This document shows, piece by piece, positions 44,229-53,892 of a DNA stretch of 64,000 nt (positions within the stretch are counted from its first letter, which is position 1; the number at the start of each line of letters is the position of its first letter). The stretch is from Bifidobacterium scaligerum (lineage in GTDB: Bacteria > Actinomycetota > Actinomycetes > Actinomycetales > Bifidobacteriaceae). The stretch spans positions 586,606 to 650,605 of the forward strand of contig NZ_PGLQ01000001.1 of NCBI RefSeq assembly GCF_002802865.1. The letters are read 5' to 3'. Position numbers and translations under genes: made by a program. The notes under the pieces are model-generated. The model saw nothing but the letters and a program-made list of their open reading frames with translations. It made no database searches and was not told the DNA's origin.

Positions 44229-45080
44229 CTACCGCCAAGCTTTGAGTACGTCAGGCGGTATTTGAGAGGCGTCAAAACGATAGTGGCCGGTGACGGTCAT
44301 GTGCTTTCTGAACGCAAAATAATCGTTTTCGCGCTGCTGTTGCCCCATGTTATGGATGACATAGGGCAGCCCAGTCGCATCACGTTTGCCGGAAATGATA
44401 CCAATGTGTTTGGTATGCGAGAACACCACGATGTCGCCGGCCTGCCACTGATCTTTGTCGGCAGGATCATCCGTCAGTTTCCGCGCATATTTGGCGAAGA
44501 ATGTATCAAGCACACCAGTACGGCGGAAGTCGATATTCGGATCCGGATTCGGTGCCACCGTGGCATAGGAAGACGGATCGGCTGATATATCAGCATCAAC
44601 CATGGCCTTAAGGTCATATCCGGCTTCTCTAAAGGCACGCCAAATCACGTCCGTGCAAGCGCCTCGATCATCCGGCGGATATCCACCTTGGTAATAACCG
44701 TCGTCATATTGAGGCTTGTTGGCCGCATCCGCTAAAGCGCCGGCGAGGATATCAGAGTAATCGTCTTTGCCGTTGGCATTGAAATCAACCGGGCTGGCCT
44801 GTCTGGGATACTGGCGCTCCGCTTCCTGCCGAGACATGATCGAGGTATCGTCAGATTTGTTTGCGCCGGCAGCTGCGATGGTCTCAACGAGACTATTGCC
44901 AAGTGGCCGCCATGGCAACCCTGTCATGTGATGGACAGCAAATGCTCCTGCGGTACACAGAAAGGCAATCAATGCAATGGCAACGCCCGCGGCGACTCGA
45001 CGCTTGATTCTGTGCTGTCCATCACGAGACATACTGCCATTCATAGGATTCATATGCTGCGCCATCATACGTCCACTCAT
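44229..45080 (-). CDS. DUF1287 family exported protein (NlpC/P60-like fold)
   Basis: A 283-residue protein with an N-terminal hydrophobic helix at about residues 29-52, so it is exported or anchored. The C-terminal domain carries the DUF1287 pattern: YYQGGYPPDDRGACTDVIWRA with the putative Cys, DPNIDFRR, then WQAGDIVVFSHTKHIGIIS with the His and YVIHNMG. The fold is related to cysteine amidases, so cell-wall or amide hydrolysis is plausible but unproven. The exact start is uncertain because several in-frame ATG codons lie in the first 17 residues. A 14-base palindrome lies upstream at 45176-45189. Confidence 0.82.
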   Translation of the reverse strand: MSGRMMAQHMNPMNGSMSRDGQHRIKRRVAAGVAIALIAFLCTAGAFAVHHMTGLPWRPLGNSLVETIAAAGANKSDDTSIMSRQEAERQYPRQASPVDFNANGKDDYSDILAGALADAANKPQYDDGYYQGGYPPDDRGACTDVIWRAFREAGYDLKAMVDADISADPSSYATVAPNPDPNIDFRRTGVLDTFFAKYARKLTDDPADKDQWQAGDIVVFSHTKHIGIISGKRDATGLPYVIHNMGQQQRENDYFAFRKHMTVTGHYRFDASQIPPDVLKAWR

Positions 45081-45175
45081 TCATTTGGATCAGCCATCGT
45101 CACAATTGTATGCGTCCCATTTGCTCCTTACACGGTCATCTACAGTTTGCACACAATGCGCATATTACTTTTCTA

Positions 45176-45189
45176 AACAACATGTTGTT
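45176..45189. promoter_or_regulatory. palindrome upstream of the DUF1287 gene
   Basis: Perfect 14-base palindrome AACAACATGTTGTT, 96 bases before the DUF1287 ATG in AT-rich DNA. It could be an operator; no regulator gene is adjacent. Confidence 0.35.
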
Positions 45190-45243
45190 ATAGACGTTCG
45201 CAATAAAAAGACATCATGTTGATTGACTATTGAATGTTGAAAC

Positions 45244-45270
45244 AAAAAACTCCCCTCATAGAGGGGAGCG
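45244..45270 (-). terminator. terminator of the hisF-hisI-trpE transcript
   Basis: CTCCCCTC/GAGGGGAG stem with a 3-base loop, followed on the minus strand by six T. It lies 26 bases past the trpE stop. Confidence 0.88.
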
Positions 45271-45295
45271 CATATGTATCCAGCGTCTTGTGCTG

Positions 45296-46852
45296 TTAGA
45301 GCTCACGCAGTTGCGCTGCGATCTGTACAGCTTCCACGCTGGCCTCCGCCTTGTTCCGAGTCTCCTGCCATTCAGTGGCAGGCACGGAGTCAAGTACGAT
45401 GCCAGCGCCCGCCTGTACGCTCGCCTCATGGTCGCGCAGGAACGCGGTTCGAATGGCGATGGCCATATCCAGATTGCCGGAGAAATCGAAATAACCGACA
45501 GTACCACCGTAGATGCCACGATCCGCAGGTTCCAACTCATCGATAATTTCAATGGCACGAGGCTTAGGTGCGCCGGAGAGCGTGCCCGCAGGGAATGCAG
45601 AGGTAAAAACATCAAACGCGGTCATGGACGGGTTCACACGGCCAGTTACTGTGGAGCAGATATGCATAATATGGCTGAAGCGCTTGATATCCATCAGTGA
45701 TACGACTTCGACCGTGGTCGGATCGCAGACGCGGCTGAGGTCGTTGCGGGCCAGATCCACCAGCATGATATGTTCGCTACGTTCCTTCGGATCGGCAAGC
45801 AATTCCTTAGCGAGCTTCTCATCCTCCTCCGGTGTGGCGCCGCGTGGACGCGAGCCGGCGATCGGGAAGGTCATGGCATGGCCGTTGTCCACCTTGATGA
45901 GAGTTTCGGGGCTGGAGCCGATCACATTGAAGTCACGCCCTTGCGCATCGGTCAGCGCCATGAAATACATGTACGGACTCGGATTGAGAGTGCGCAACAC
46001 GCGATACACATCGAATGGATCGGCCGGTGAATCAATGTCGAGCCGTTGGGAGATGACTACTTGGAACACGTCGCCATCAATAATGTGCTGCTTGGCCGCT
46101 TCCACCGCATGTTCATAATGGCTCTTCTCCGTACGGAAACGAAGCTCAGGCTGCGCAACGGTCTCGTCCAGCACATTAACGCGTGCCTCACCCAACGTCG
46201 GTGTGGCCGCATCGCGCTGCATTTGATCGAGTCTGACAATGGCTTCATTGTAAGCGGCATCCGCACGCGTAGGCTTGTCGTCAACGTTTACCGCATTGGC
46301 GATCAGCCACACGGAACCAGATACATGGTCCACCACAGCAATATCCGTGGCCAATGCGAGCACGGTTTCCGGTTGTCCGGTCTCGTTGGGAGCCTCGGCA
46401 CGCAGTGTGGGCTCCCAGTGACGAATCGCGTCCCAGCCCACGGTACCGACCAATCCACTGGTCAGATTCGGCAACCCCTCCACATGCGGAGCTTTCAAGG
46501 TTTTCAACGTGGCATGAGCCACTTCAACCACATCGCCGGTACGAGGCACGCCTGCCGGCACCTTGCCGAGCCAATCAGCCTGACCGTCATGCGAACGCAA
46601 CTGCGCCATCGAATTGACGCCAATGAAGCTGTAGCGGCTCCAAGTGCCCCCGAATTCCGCTGATTCAAGGATAAAGGTGCCGCTACGGCCGCCGGCGAGT
46701 CGTTCGTAGAAGCCAACAGGTGTCAGCGAATCAGCAAGCAATCGACGCACGATCGGAATTACACGATATCCCTCGTCGGCCAGCTCATGGAACTGTTCGC
46801 GACTAGGCCAGGTCGCCCCCCATTTCAAATGCTTGACGCTGCATTCGCTCAT
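45296..46852 (-). CDS. trpE: anthranilate synthase component I
   Basis: Converts chorismate and ammonia to anthranilate, the first step of tryptophan synthesis, with a glutaminase subunit encoded elsewhere. The 518-residue chorismate-binding enzyme has the feedback-site LLESAEFGG-like block near the N-terminus (FILESAEFGG), and the catalytic region GSSPETLIKV, PIAGSRPRG, DEKLAKELLADPKERSEHIMLVDLARND (in part) and GTLSGAPKPRAIEII. The ATG at 46852 has AAAGGAGG 5 bases upstream. It follows hisI by 42 bases. Confidence 0.95.
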   Translation of the reverse strand: MSECSVKHLKWGATWPSREQFHELADEGYRVIPIVRRLLADSLTPVGFYERLAGGRSGTFILESAEFGGTWSRYSFIGVNSMAQLRSHDGQADWLGKVPAGVPRTGDVVEVAHATLKTLKAPHVEGLPNLTSGLVGTVGWDAIRHWEPTLRAEAPNETGQPETVLALATDIAVVDHVSGSVWLIANAVNVDDKPTRADAAYNEAIVRLDQMQRDAATPTLGEARVNVLDETVAQPELRFRTEKSHYEHAVEAAKQHIIDGDVFQVVISQRLDIDSPADPFDVYRVLRTLNPSPYMYFMALTDAQGRDFNVIGSSPETLIKVDNGHAMTFPIAGSRPRGATPEEDEKLAKELLADPKERSEHIMLVDLARNDLSRVCDPTTVEVVSLMDIKRFSHIMHICSTVTGRVNPSMTAFDVFTSAFPAGTLSGAPKPRAIEIIDELEPADRGIYGGTVGYFDFSGNLDMAIAIRTAFLRDHEASVQAGAGIVLDSVPATEWQETRNKAEASVEAVQIAAQLREL

Positions 46853-46894
46853 ACGAATCCTCCTTTGGAAAAGCTGTATCGACAAGACGCCGAA

Positions 46895-47305
46895 TCACCG
46901 GTCGGCAGGACGGTGACCCTCGACTACAGGCAACGGACCGCCTTCGAGGAAGCAGCTGCGCTTGCCGGTATGGCAAGCGGCACCCACCTGATCAACTTCC
47001 ACCAGCAATGCATCACCATCGCAATCAAGTGAAACACCCTTGACGTACTGCACATGGCCTGAAGTATCACCCTTACGCCAGTATTCCTGTCGTGACCGGG
47101 ACCAGAAGGTCACCCGTCCGGTCGTCAAAGTACGACGCAACGCCTCATCATTCATATACCCAACCATCAGCACTTCACGGGTGTCGTATTGCTGCACCAC
47201 AGCCGCGACCAAGCCTTTGGCATCACGCTTGAGCCGCTCGGCGATACGCGGGTCCAACGTTTCGGTATTGTCGTACGCAATGGTTTCGGTGGTTGTATTC
47301 GTCAT
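46895..47305 (-). CDS. hisI: phosphoribosyl-AMP cyclohydrolase
   Basis: Opens the adenine ring of phosphoribosyl-AMP in histidine synthesis. The 136-residue monofunctional enzyme has the zinc-binding block [27 protein letters not shown] and [20 protein letters not shown]. The ATG at 47305 follows CAAGAGGAA; another ATG 12 bases upstream is possible. It sits between hisF and trpE in one transcription unit and has no fused HisE domain. Confidence 0.93.
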   Translation of the reverse strand: MTNTTTETIAYDNTETLDPRIAERLKRDAKGLVAAVVQQYDTREVLMVGYMNDEALRRTLTTGRVTFWSRSRQEYWRKGDTSGHVQYVKGVSLDCDGDALLVEVDQVGAACHTGKRSCFLEGGPLPVVEGHRPADR

Positions 47306-47345
47306 TTCCTCTTGCATTTCATGTTGTTATTTCGTTTCAGCACTT

Positions 47346-48116
47346 TCAGCGCACGGTGTAGCCGTGCTTCCTGAGCTCAGCCTTGACATCGGCGATGGTC
47401 ATGATGCCGTAATGGAACACAGATGCGGCCAACACGGCATCGGCACCAGCTTCGATGGCAGGAGGGAAATCTTCGACTTTACCCGCACCGCCGGAGGCAA
47501 TAATTGGGATCTTGACTTCCCTGCGTACGGCACGGATCATTTCCAGATCGAAGCCTTCTTGCGTACCGTCGGCGTCCATGGAATTGAGCAGAATCTCCCC
47601 CGCGCCCAGTTCTTCGGCGCGCTTGACCCACCAGATGGCATCGATGCCAGTGGATTTACGGCCTCCCATCGTGGTGACTTCGAAACCGGATTGCGTGTGT
47701 TGTTCGCCTTGCTCACGACGGGCGTCCACGGAGAGTACCAGCACCTGATTGCCGAAACGGTCCGCGACACGGCTGATCAGCGAGGGGTCGTTGATTGCCG
47801 CGGTATTGACTCCTACCTTGTCCGCGCCACAACGCAACAGAGAGTCTACGTCCTCGGGCGTACGCACGCCACCGCCTACAGTCATGGGGATGAACACCTG
47901 TTCTGCGGTACGCGAGACTACATCAATCATGGTGCCACGGTGCGAACTGGAGGCGGTCACATCAAGGAACGTGATCTCGTCTGCGCCTTGCCGATAGTAT
48001 TCGGCAGCCAGCTCTACAGGATCGCCGGCATCCTTAAGGTTTTCGAAATGCACACCTTTCACCACACGACCGGCGTCAACGTCCAGGCACGGGATGACTC
48101 GTACCGCCAACGACAT
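47346..48116 (-). CDS. hisF: imidazole glycerol phosphate synthase subunit HisF
   Basis: Cyclase subunit that makes imidazole glycerol phosphate and AICAR with HisH. The 256-residue TIM barrel begins [22 protein letters not shown], with the catalytic Asp in IPCLD and the second in [10 protein letters not shown], and repeated phosphate-binding loops (GGGV, ASGGAG). The ATG at 48116 follows GGGGAG. It is first in the hisF-hisI-trpE unit. Confidence 0.96.
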   Translation of the reverse strand: MSLAVRVIPCLDVDAGRVVKGVHFENLKDAGDPVELAAEYYRQGADEITFLDVTASSSHRGTMIDVVSRTAEQVFIPMTVGGGVRTPEDVDSLLRCGADKVGVNTAAINDPSLISRVADRFGNQVLVLSVDARREQGEQHTQSGFEVTTMGGRKSTGIDAIWWVKRAEELGAGEILLNSMDADGTQEGFDLEMIRAVRREVKIPIIASGGAGKVEDFPPAIEAGADAVLAASVFHYGIMTIADVKAELRKHGYTVR

Positions 48117-48312
48117 GCTGCTCTCCCCTGTTCGGCTTTGCATTAACGCCTTTCAGCCTACCTATCTCACGTTACATGGCTGCGGTCGTTTCTGGAATAT
48201 GAGAATCGATACGATTGCGCGTCCCGCGAACCGGCACATAGCGTGAATGCGCTCCATGCCTGGATTGTGGGAGAATATGCGATGGAATATCCGCCAATTC
48301 AAGGAGGTTGTG

Positions 48313-48861
48313 ATGGCTGTGGAAAACAGCAAGGTGCTGATCATCGTGAACAACTGGGGCATCGAGGAGACCGAACTGACGCGTCCTCTACGCGATCTCA
48401 AGGCAGCCGGCGCGCAGGTGACACTTGCCGCCACCACCATGGACCCGTGCGAGACCGTCCAGCATGATCGTTATGAGGGCGAGACTCTCACTCCAGACGC
48501 GCTGCTGTCGGATGTGCAAGCCGCTGATTATGACCTACTGGTGGTGCCTGGCGGCACCTGCAACGTGGATCGCATCCGCGTCAATGAGGATGCTATCACG
48601 TTGGCACAGGAGTTCGCTCATGAGGGAAAGCCGATTGCGGCTATTTGCCATGGAGCTTGGCTGTTGGTAAACGCTGGTCTCATCGCCGGTAAGACCGCGG
48701 CACCCTGCCGCTATATCGCAGCCGACATCGAGAATGCAGGCGGTTACTACGTTGATGAACAAGTGCATGTAGATGACGCAAATGGATTCCGCCTCATCAC
48801 TTCCCGCAAGCCCGATGATTTGGATTACTTCGTGGATGCGATCAAGGATGCACTGAAGTAG
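48313..48861 (+). CDS. DJ-1/PfpI family protein
   Basis: A 182-residue class I glutamine-amidotransferase-like protein. The nucleophile elbow is AAICHGAWLLV with Cys, as in PfpI/YhbO proteins, which act as general stress, deglycase-like or peptidase-like factors. VPGG (oxyanion region) and a C-terminal SRKPDDLDYFVDAI helix are typical. AAGGAGG lies 6 bases before the ATG at 48313. It stands alone, convergent with rlmN. Confidence 0.9.
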   Translation: MAVENSKVLIIVNNWGIEETELTRPLRDLKAAGAQVTLAATTMDPCETVQHDRYEGETLTPDALLSDVQAADYDLLVVPGGTCNVDRIRVNEDAITLAQEFAHEGKPIAAICHGAWLLVNAGLIAGKTAAPCRYIAADIENAGGYYVDEQVHVDDANGFRLITSRKPDDLDYFVDAIKDALK

Positions 48862-48900
48862 GAGAACTCCTCTCGCGAGACAAACACCGTGGAAGATGAG

Positions 48901-48974
48901 ATGGGGACGGTTCTGCGCACACTGTAATCCCTTTCAATCATTCGGAATCACAGTGATCGCAGGACCGTCCCCAT
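48901..48974. repeat. long imperfect palindrome, MITE/REP-like
   Basis: Outer arms of 17 bases (ATGGGGACGGTTCTGCG at 48901-48917, and the complement with one change at 48958-48974) enclose a further ACTGT/ACAGT stem. It lies between convergent pfpI-like and rlmN genes. The GGGGACGGTTCT core resembles repeats linked to REP-associated transposases. Confidence 0.6.
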
Positions 48975-49046
48975 TATGTATGCCACCATTTATATCTAAA
49001 GTGGTTATATCTAGAGTGGAAAAGCAACTCGGACGAAATCGCTTCC

Positions 49047-50216
49047 CTACCGCTCTTTGGCGGCAAGCTGACCGCAAGCACCGTCAATATCCTGACCGCG
49101 AGTATCACGCAATGTAGCGGTGATGCCGGCGGCATGGAGAATATCCAAGAACCTAGCCTCATCTTCGGGTTTGGAGGCCGTCCACTTGGATCCTTCAATC
49201 GGATTAAGCGGAATCGGATTCACATGCGCCCAATTGTCGCCATAATGATTCAGCCGCTTGGCCAGCAGCCGTGCATGTTCGGCCTGATCGTTGATGCCTC
49301 GCATAAGCGCATATTCGATGCTCACGCGACGTTTGGACGCAAGCCAATAGTCGTGCGCGGCATCCAGCACCTGTTCAGTGTTGAAGCGCTTGTTCATCGG
49401 CACGAGTTCATCGCGCAGCTCATCGCTCGGGGCATGTAACGAAACAGCCAACCGCACCGGGATGCCTTCTTCGGTAAGTTTCCTGATGCCGGGCACTACA
49501 CCCACCGTGGATACGGTAATGTTACGTGCCGAAATACCGAATCCTTCCGGCGGCATGGCAGAAATCTGACGGACTGCAGACAGCACGGACTTGTAGTTGC
49601 CCATCGGCTCGCCCATGCCCATGAACACGATGTTACTCAGACGCCCGGGGCCACCGGCGACCTCACCGTCACGCATCATCTTGGCGGCCACACGCACCTG
49701 CTCCACGATCTCCCCCGCAGACATGTTTCGAGTCAGGCCGAGCTTACCGGTGGCACAGAACGGGCATCCCATGCCACAACCTACCTGAGAGGAGATACAC
49801 AGCGTGGTACGCGTCGGGTAGCGCATGAGCACGGATTCGATAAGCGAGCCATCGAACAGTTTCCACAATGTTTTTATTGTGGTGCCTTGATCGGCTACCT
49901 GCCGGGTTACTTCGGTAATGAGCCGGGGAAAGAATGCAGCCGCGGCGTCATCGCGCTTTGCAGCTGGGAAATCAGTGAATTCAGCCGCATTCACATCACA
50001 GTGACCATAGTAGTGGTTGGCCAGCTGCTTGACACGGAACTTGGGCAGACCCAATTCGCCGGCACATGCGATGCGTTCTTCGGCGGTCATATCCACGAAA
50101 TGCAGCGGAGGCTTGCCTCGCCGAGCATGATCCTTTGACAGTACATCGCGGAATGCCCCTTCGGTACCGCCCGGAGTAATACCGGTTTCCGGTGTTTCTT
50201 TCGGTGTCGCAGTCAT
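49047..50216 (-). CDS. rlmN: 23S rRNA / tRNA adenine C2-methyltransferase RlmN
   Basis: Radical-SAM enzyme that methylates A2503 of 23S rRNA and A37 of some tRNAs. The 389 residues hold the CxxxCxxC cluster in GCGMGCPFCATG and the RlmN blocks ISSQVGCG, NIVFMGMGEPMGNY and SLHAP. Near the end AALRDTRG-like text reads ATLRDTRGQDIDGACGQL, carrying the second catalytic Cys. The ATG follows GAGGAACG. It is downstream of cdsA in the rpsB-tsf-pyrH-frr-cdsA order common in Actinobacteria. Confidence 0.96.
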   Translation of the reverse strand: MTATPKETPETGITPGGTEGAFRDVLSKDHARRGKPPLHFVDMTAEERIACAGELGLPKFRVKQLANHYYGHCDVNAAEFTDFPAAKRDDAAAAFFPRLITEVTRQVADQGTTIKTLWKLFDGSLIESVLMRYPTRTTLCISSQVGCGMGCPFCATGKLGLTRNMSAGEIVEQVRVAAKMMRDGEVAGGPGRLSNIVFMGMGEPMGNYKSVLSAVRQISAMPPEGFGISARNITVSTVGVVPGIRKLTEEGIPVRLAVSLHAPSDELRDELVPMNKRFNTEQVLDAAHDYWLASKRRVSIEYALMRGINDQAEHARLLAKRLNHYGDNWAHVNPIPLNPIEGSKWTASKPEDEARFLDILHAAGITATLRDTRGQDIDGACGQLAAKER

Positions 50217-50351
50217 ACGTTCCTCATCCTGTTTCTTGGCTTACGCGGATGCAGGTCCGCGGTTGATACAACATTTCCCAATGCGAAAGCCCGATTACGC
50301 GGCCAATACGGGCAACGGAATCGGGCATAGATCATGTCGCATAATCGGTAA

Positions 50352-51338
50352 TCACAGTCCGGTGATCCATAGCAGCACGCAGGTGAAAGGTGCGCTCATG
50401 AGAATGGAATCGACACGGTCCATCACACCGCCATGGCCTTTGAGCAGATGGCCCATATCTTTGATGCCGATATCACGTTTGAGCATGGAAGCGCATAAAT
50501 CTCCGAAAGTGCCGACTGCACCGATGAGGACACCGGCCAGAATCGGCACCCACCAGCGCGTTGACCATGTGGAGGCTTCATATGTACATGCAAACACGGC
50601 AAATGCGCCTGCCATGGCAAACAACATGGATCCGATAAGTCCTTCGACAGACTTCTTCGGTGAAATACGCGGACTCAGCTTATGCTTGCCTAACCATGCT
50701 CCGGCGAACAGCCCACCGGTATCCGAAAGAGCCGGCAGAAACACCAGCATAATCGCATGTGCCACAGGGTGTTCGTTGAATGTCAAGGAAATAATAATGC
50801 AGCTGGCCAAGAGCGGAATGTATAACACCGTGAGCACGGATACCGCCACATGGCTGAGTCTGGAATGATGCTGTTCGCCACCTTCATGGTTAAAAGAAGA
50901 TTCCAGCCGTGCGCTCGCATCCGTGTTGGACAGCTTGCCGGCAACCGCCAATGACAGGCGGTTGCCGAAGCTGAGTTTTGCGCTGGCTGCAATCGACACG
51001 AGCATAATCGCAATGACGATGCTCAGCGACATGGTGATGAGATGGTACGGAGAGTAGTAGGTGGCGATCAACGTGAATGCAGAACAAATCCACAGCATGA
51101 TTACCGGTATATGAAGGCCTACGGTGGCGAAATCCACACGAAGCTCCCATAATGCCAAGATCATGAATACTACGACCAGCAGTACGAACAAGTCGATGCT
51201 GAACAATAGACAACCGACAATAATCGCAACAAGCACTACGGCCGTGCCGATAGCCTGAGGCATGTTACGCCCGGTCTTTTTGTTGATCTGGTCGAGGGTT
51301 TCCTCAGCCTCTGCTTGGAGTTGTTCGTTGTATGCCAT
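50352..51338 (-). CDS. cdsA: phosphatidate cytidylyltransferase
   Basis: Membrane enzyme that makes CDP-diacylglycerol, precursor of phospholipids. The 328 residues have about eight hydrophobic helices and the C-terminal family signature (SPRISPKKSVEGLIGS followed by KRDIGIKDMGHLLKGHGGVMDRVDS). A long charged N-terminus (QAEAEETLDQINKKTGR) precedes the first helix. The ATG at 51338 follows CCGGAG and lies 24 bases past frr. Confidence 0.95.
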   Translation of the reverse strand: MAYNEQLQAEAEETLDQINKKTGRNMPQAIGTAVVLVAIIVGCLLFSIDLFVLLVVVFMILALWELRVDFATVGLHIPVIMLWICSAFTLIATYYSPYHLITMSLSIVIAIMLVSIAASAKLSFGNRLSLAVAGKLSNTDASARLESSFNHEGGEQHHSRLSHVAVSVLTVLYIPLLASCIIISLTFNEHPVAHAIMLVFLPALSDTGGLFAGAWLGKHKLSPRISPKKSVEGLIGSMLFAMAGAFAVFACTYEASTWSTRWWVPILAGVLIGAVGTFGDLCASMLKRDIGIKDMGHLLKGHGGVMDRVDSILMSAPFTCVLLWITGL

Positions 51339-51362
51339 AATGCTCCGGACCCGGTCTGACGA

Positions 51363-51914
51363 TCAGACCTCCATGATCTCCTTCTGCTTGGTTTCCAGAA
51401 GGGCATCGATCTCATCGGTAACGGACTTGGTGACCTTGTCCAGATCCTTGAGCAGACGATCGCCTTCATCCTCGCCCATATCACCATCCTTGACGGACTT
51501 GTCAATGGTTTCCTTGGTCTTGCGACGAATGTTGCGCACGGCCACCTTACCGTCTTCTGCCTTGGACTTGGCGAGCTTGACGTATTCCTTGCGGCGTTCC
51601 TCAGTCAGCTCCGGCATGGTGAGACGGATAACGTTGCCATCGCGATTCGGGCTGATGCCCAGATCGGAGTTTCGAATGGCCTTTTCCACAGCGGCAATCT
51701 GAGAAACATCGAACGGAGACACAGACAGCATACGCGGCTCAGGAACGCCGATGGAGGCGATGGCCTTCAGCGGGGTCGGAGCACCATAGTAATCAACGGT
51801 GATGCCGTTGAGCAGGGCGGGATTGGCGCGGCCGGTACGAATGCCGGCAAAGTTTTCCTTGGTGTTCTCGACGGTCTTGGCCATCTGGTCCTTGGCCTGA
51901 TCGATAAGAGACAT
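51363..51914 (-). CDS. frr: ribosome recycling factor
   Basis: Splits post-termination ribosomes with EF-G. The 183-residue protein has the family blocks IRTGRANPALL and the long three-helix bundle (ELTEERRKEYVKLAKSKAEDGKVAVRNIRR in part). The ATG at 51914 follows AAAGGAG. It sits between pyrH and cdsA. Confidence 0.97.
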   Translation of the reverse strand: MSLIDQAKDQMAKTVENTKENFAGIRTGRANPALLNGITVDYYGAPTPLKAIASIGVPEPRMLSVSPFDVSQIAAVEKAIRNSDLGISPNRDGNVIRLTMPELTEERRKEYVKLAKSKAEDGKVAVRNIRRKTKETIDKSVKDGDMGEDEGDRLLKDLDKVTKSVTDEIDALLETKQKEIMEV

Positions 51915-52006
51915 ATTCAGCTCCTTTGTGTTGAGATGTTCGTCCGTGAACGTTTGAGTTATTGTTCTGTCCGTGTATTCGATTGTAGGCGATACCGCTC
52001 CTGCAA

Positions 52007-52747
52007 TCACTCGGCCACACGCGACTCGGCCGTGGAAACCAGCGTACCGATCTCCTCACCGACAAGGGCGCGCGTCACATTGCCTTGTTCTTCAAGTCCG
52101 AAGACGCGAATGCGCTTCTTGTTGTCACGGGCCATGGAGAGCGCAGAGGCATCCATCACCGCCAGATTGTCCACCAACGCTCGGTTATAGCTGAGCGTCT
52201 CGAAGCGCTTGGCATCGGAATCTTTACGAGGATCGGCGGTATACACGCCATCCACACCGTTCTTGCCCATAAGCACTTCGTCGCAGTGAATCTCCAAGGA
52301 GCGCTGGATGGAGACGGTGTCCGTGGAGAAATACGGCATGCCGGCACCGGCACCGAAAATCACCACACGTCCCTTTTCGAGATGACGGATGGCCTTAAGC
52401 GGAATGTACGGCTCGGCAACCTGTCCCATGGTAATGGCGGTCTGCACGCGAGTGGCTTGCCCTTCCTGTTCCAGGAAATCCTGCAGAGCCAGACAGTTCA
52501 TAACCGTACCAAGCATACCCATGTAATCGCCGCGAGAACGATCGATGCCCGCCTGTTGCAGTTCGGCACCACGGAAGAAGTTGCCGCCACCGACCACGAT
52601 GGCCACCTGAACGCCCTGCTGCACAGCCGGAACGATTTCCTCGGCGATACGACGAACCACGTGGGTATCGATACCGACCTTGCCGCCGCCGAACGCTTCA
52701 CCGGACAGTTTGAGCAGAACCCTGCGTGGCTTATCGTTATCAGTCAT
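52007..52747 (-). CDS. pyrH: uridylate kinase
   Basis: Phosphorylates UMP to UDP; bacterial hexameric enzyme of the amino acid kinase fold. The 246 residues include [21 protein letters not shown] and the nucleotide-binding [12 protein letters not shown] and AKRFETLSY region. The ATG at 52747 has AAGGAAGG upstream. A strong terminator separates it from tsf, so it has its own promoter together with frr. Confidence 0.97.
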   Translation of the reverse strand: MTDNDKPRRVLLKLSGEAFGGGKVGIDTHVVRRIAEEIVPAVQQGVQVAIVVGGGNFFRGAELQQAGIDRSRGDYMGMLGTVMNCLALQDFLEQEGQATRVQTAITMGQVAEPYIPLKAIRHLEKGRVVIFGAGAGMPYFSTDTVSIQRSLEIHCDEVLMGKNGVDGVYTADPRKDSDAKRFETLSYNRALVDNLAVMDASALSMARDNKKRIRVFGLEEQGNVTRALVGEEIGTLVSTAESRVAE

Positions 52748-52845
52748 GTTATGCCTTCCTTCACCGAAAGTGCCCAAATATTCGTAGACTAGCGTATCGG
52801 CTTACAAAGACACCCTCTGCATCGACACCCCGACATAGGAGACAT

Positions 52846-52890
52846 AAGGAAACGCCACCCGGCTTTCCATAAGCCGCGTGGCGTTTCCTT
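52846..52890 (-). terminator. terminator of the rpsB-tsf transcript
   Basis: Perfect 13-base arms (AAGGAAACGCCAC and complement) with an inner CGGCTT/AAGCCG stem, 62 bases past the tsf stop. Confidence 0.85.
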
Positions 52891-52952
52891 CAACAAAAAT
52901 GTGTCTGACGTTACGCCGGACACATTTCAGCGATTAGCGTGACCCGTCAGGT

Positions 52953-53804
52953 TCACTCCTCTTCGCCCTTGCCGACCTCGATGCGCACGAAAGCGGTGGC
53001 GGTGCCGCCAACTTCCTTGAACAGATCGCCAACAGCCTTGGAAGGATCCTTGACGAACGGCTGCTCAAGAAGCACGACTTCCTTGTAGAAGGCGTTGAGG
53101 CGACCTTCGACGATCTTGGGAACGATCTTCTCCGGCTTGCCCTCGGCCAGAGACTTCTCGGTGGCCACACGACGCTCGGATTCGACCACGTCAGCCGGAA
53201 CGTCTTCGCGGGTCAGCCACTTCGCGCCCATAGCGGAAATCTGCAGGGCAGCTTCGTGAGCCACAGCAGCGCCGGCCTTGTCGGTGGCGATCATGGCCAC
53301 GATGCTCGGCGGCATCTCAGCGGACTTCTTGTGAGCGTAGATCTCGACATGCTCACCGGAAATCTTGGCGTACTGGCCAACCTTGACATGCTCGCCGAAC
53401 AGGGCGGCGGCCTCTTCGATAGCCACCTTGACGGTGGAATCGCCAGCCTTGGCTTCGAGCAGAGCCTCAGCGTTTTCGGCATCGGCCTCAACGGCGTAGC
53501 CGAGAATCTCATCGCTGAACTCAACGAACTTCGGAGTCTTGGCCACGAAGTCGGTCTCGGAGTTCAGCTCGACGGCGTAACCGGTCTCGCCGGCGGCGGT
53601 CTCGACGACCTTGGAGGCGATGGTGCCTTCCTGAGCCTTGCGGCCCTCACGCTTGCCAGCTGCGGCGATGCCCTTGGCACGGATGATTTCCTTGGCGCGA
53701 GCGACGTCGCCCTCGGCCTCGGTGAGAGCCTTCTTGACGTCCATCATGCCGGCGCCGGTGTCTTCACGAACCTGCTTGATCAGTGCGGCGGTAATTGCTG
53801 CCAT
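52953..53804 (-). CDS. tsf: translation elongation factor Ts
   Basis: Nucleotide-exchange factor that recycles EF-Tu. The 283-residue protein starts MAAITAALIKQVREDTGAGMMDVKKALTEAEGD, with the TGAGMMD signature, and has two core domains followed by the C-terminal segment. AAGGAG precedes the ATG. It follows rpsB by 88 bases in the universal rpsB-tsf order. Confidence 0.98.
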   Translation of the reverse strand: MAAITAALIKQVREDTGAGMMDVKKALTEAEGDVARAKEIIRAKGIAAAGKREGRKAQEGTIASKVVETAAGETGYAVELNSETDFVAKTPKFVEFSDEILGYAVEADAENAEALLEAKAGDSTVKVAIEEAAALFGEHVKVGQYAKISGEHVEIYAHKKSAEMPPSIVAMIATDKAGAAVAHEAALQISAMGAKWLTREDVPADVVESERRVATEKSLAEGKPEKIVPKIVEGRLNAFYKEVVLLEQPFVKDPSKAVGDLFKEVGGTATAFVRIEVGKGEEE

Positions 53805-53892
53805 TGATTGTTCTCCTTATAAGAAGATGTTGCTTACCCGTAGACGACGATGGGAAGCGCTGTGGTATTCAGGCACTTCCCATCGTAGAGCA

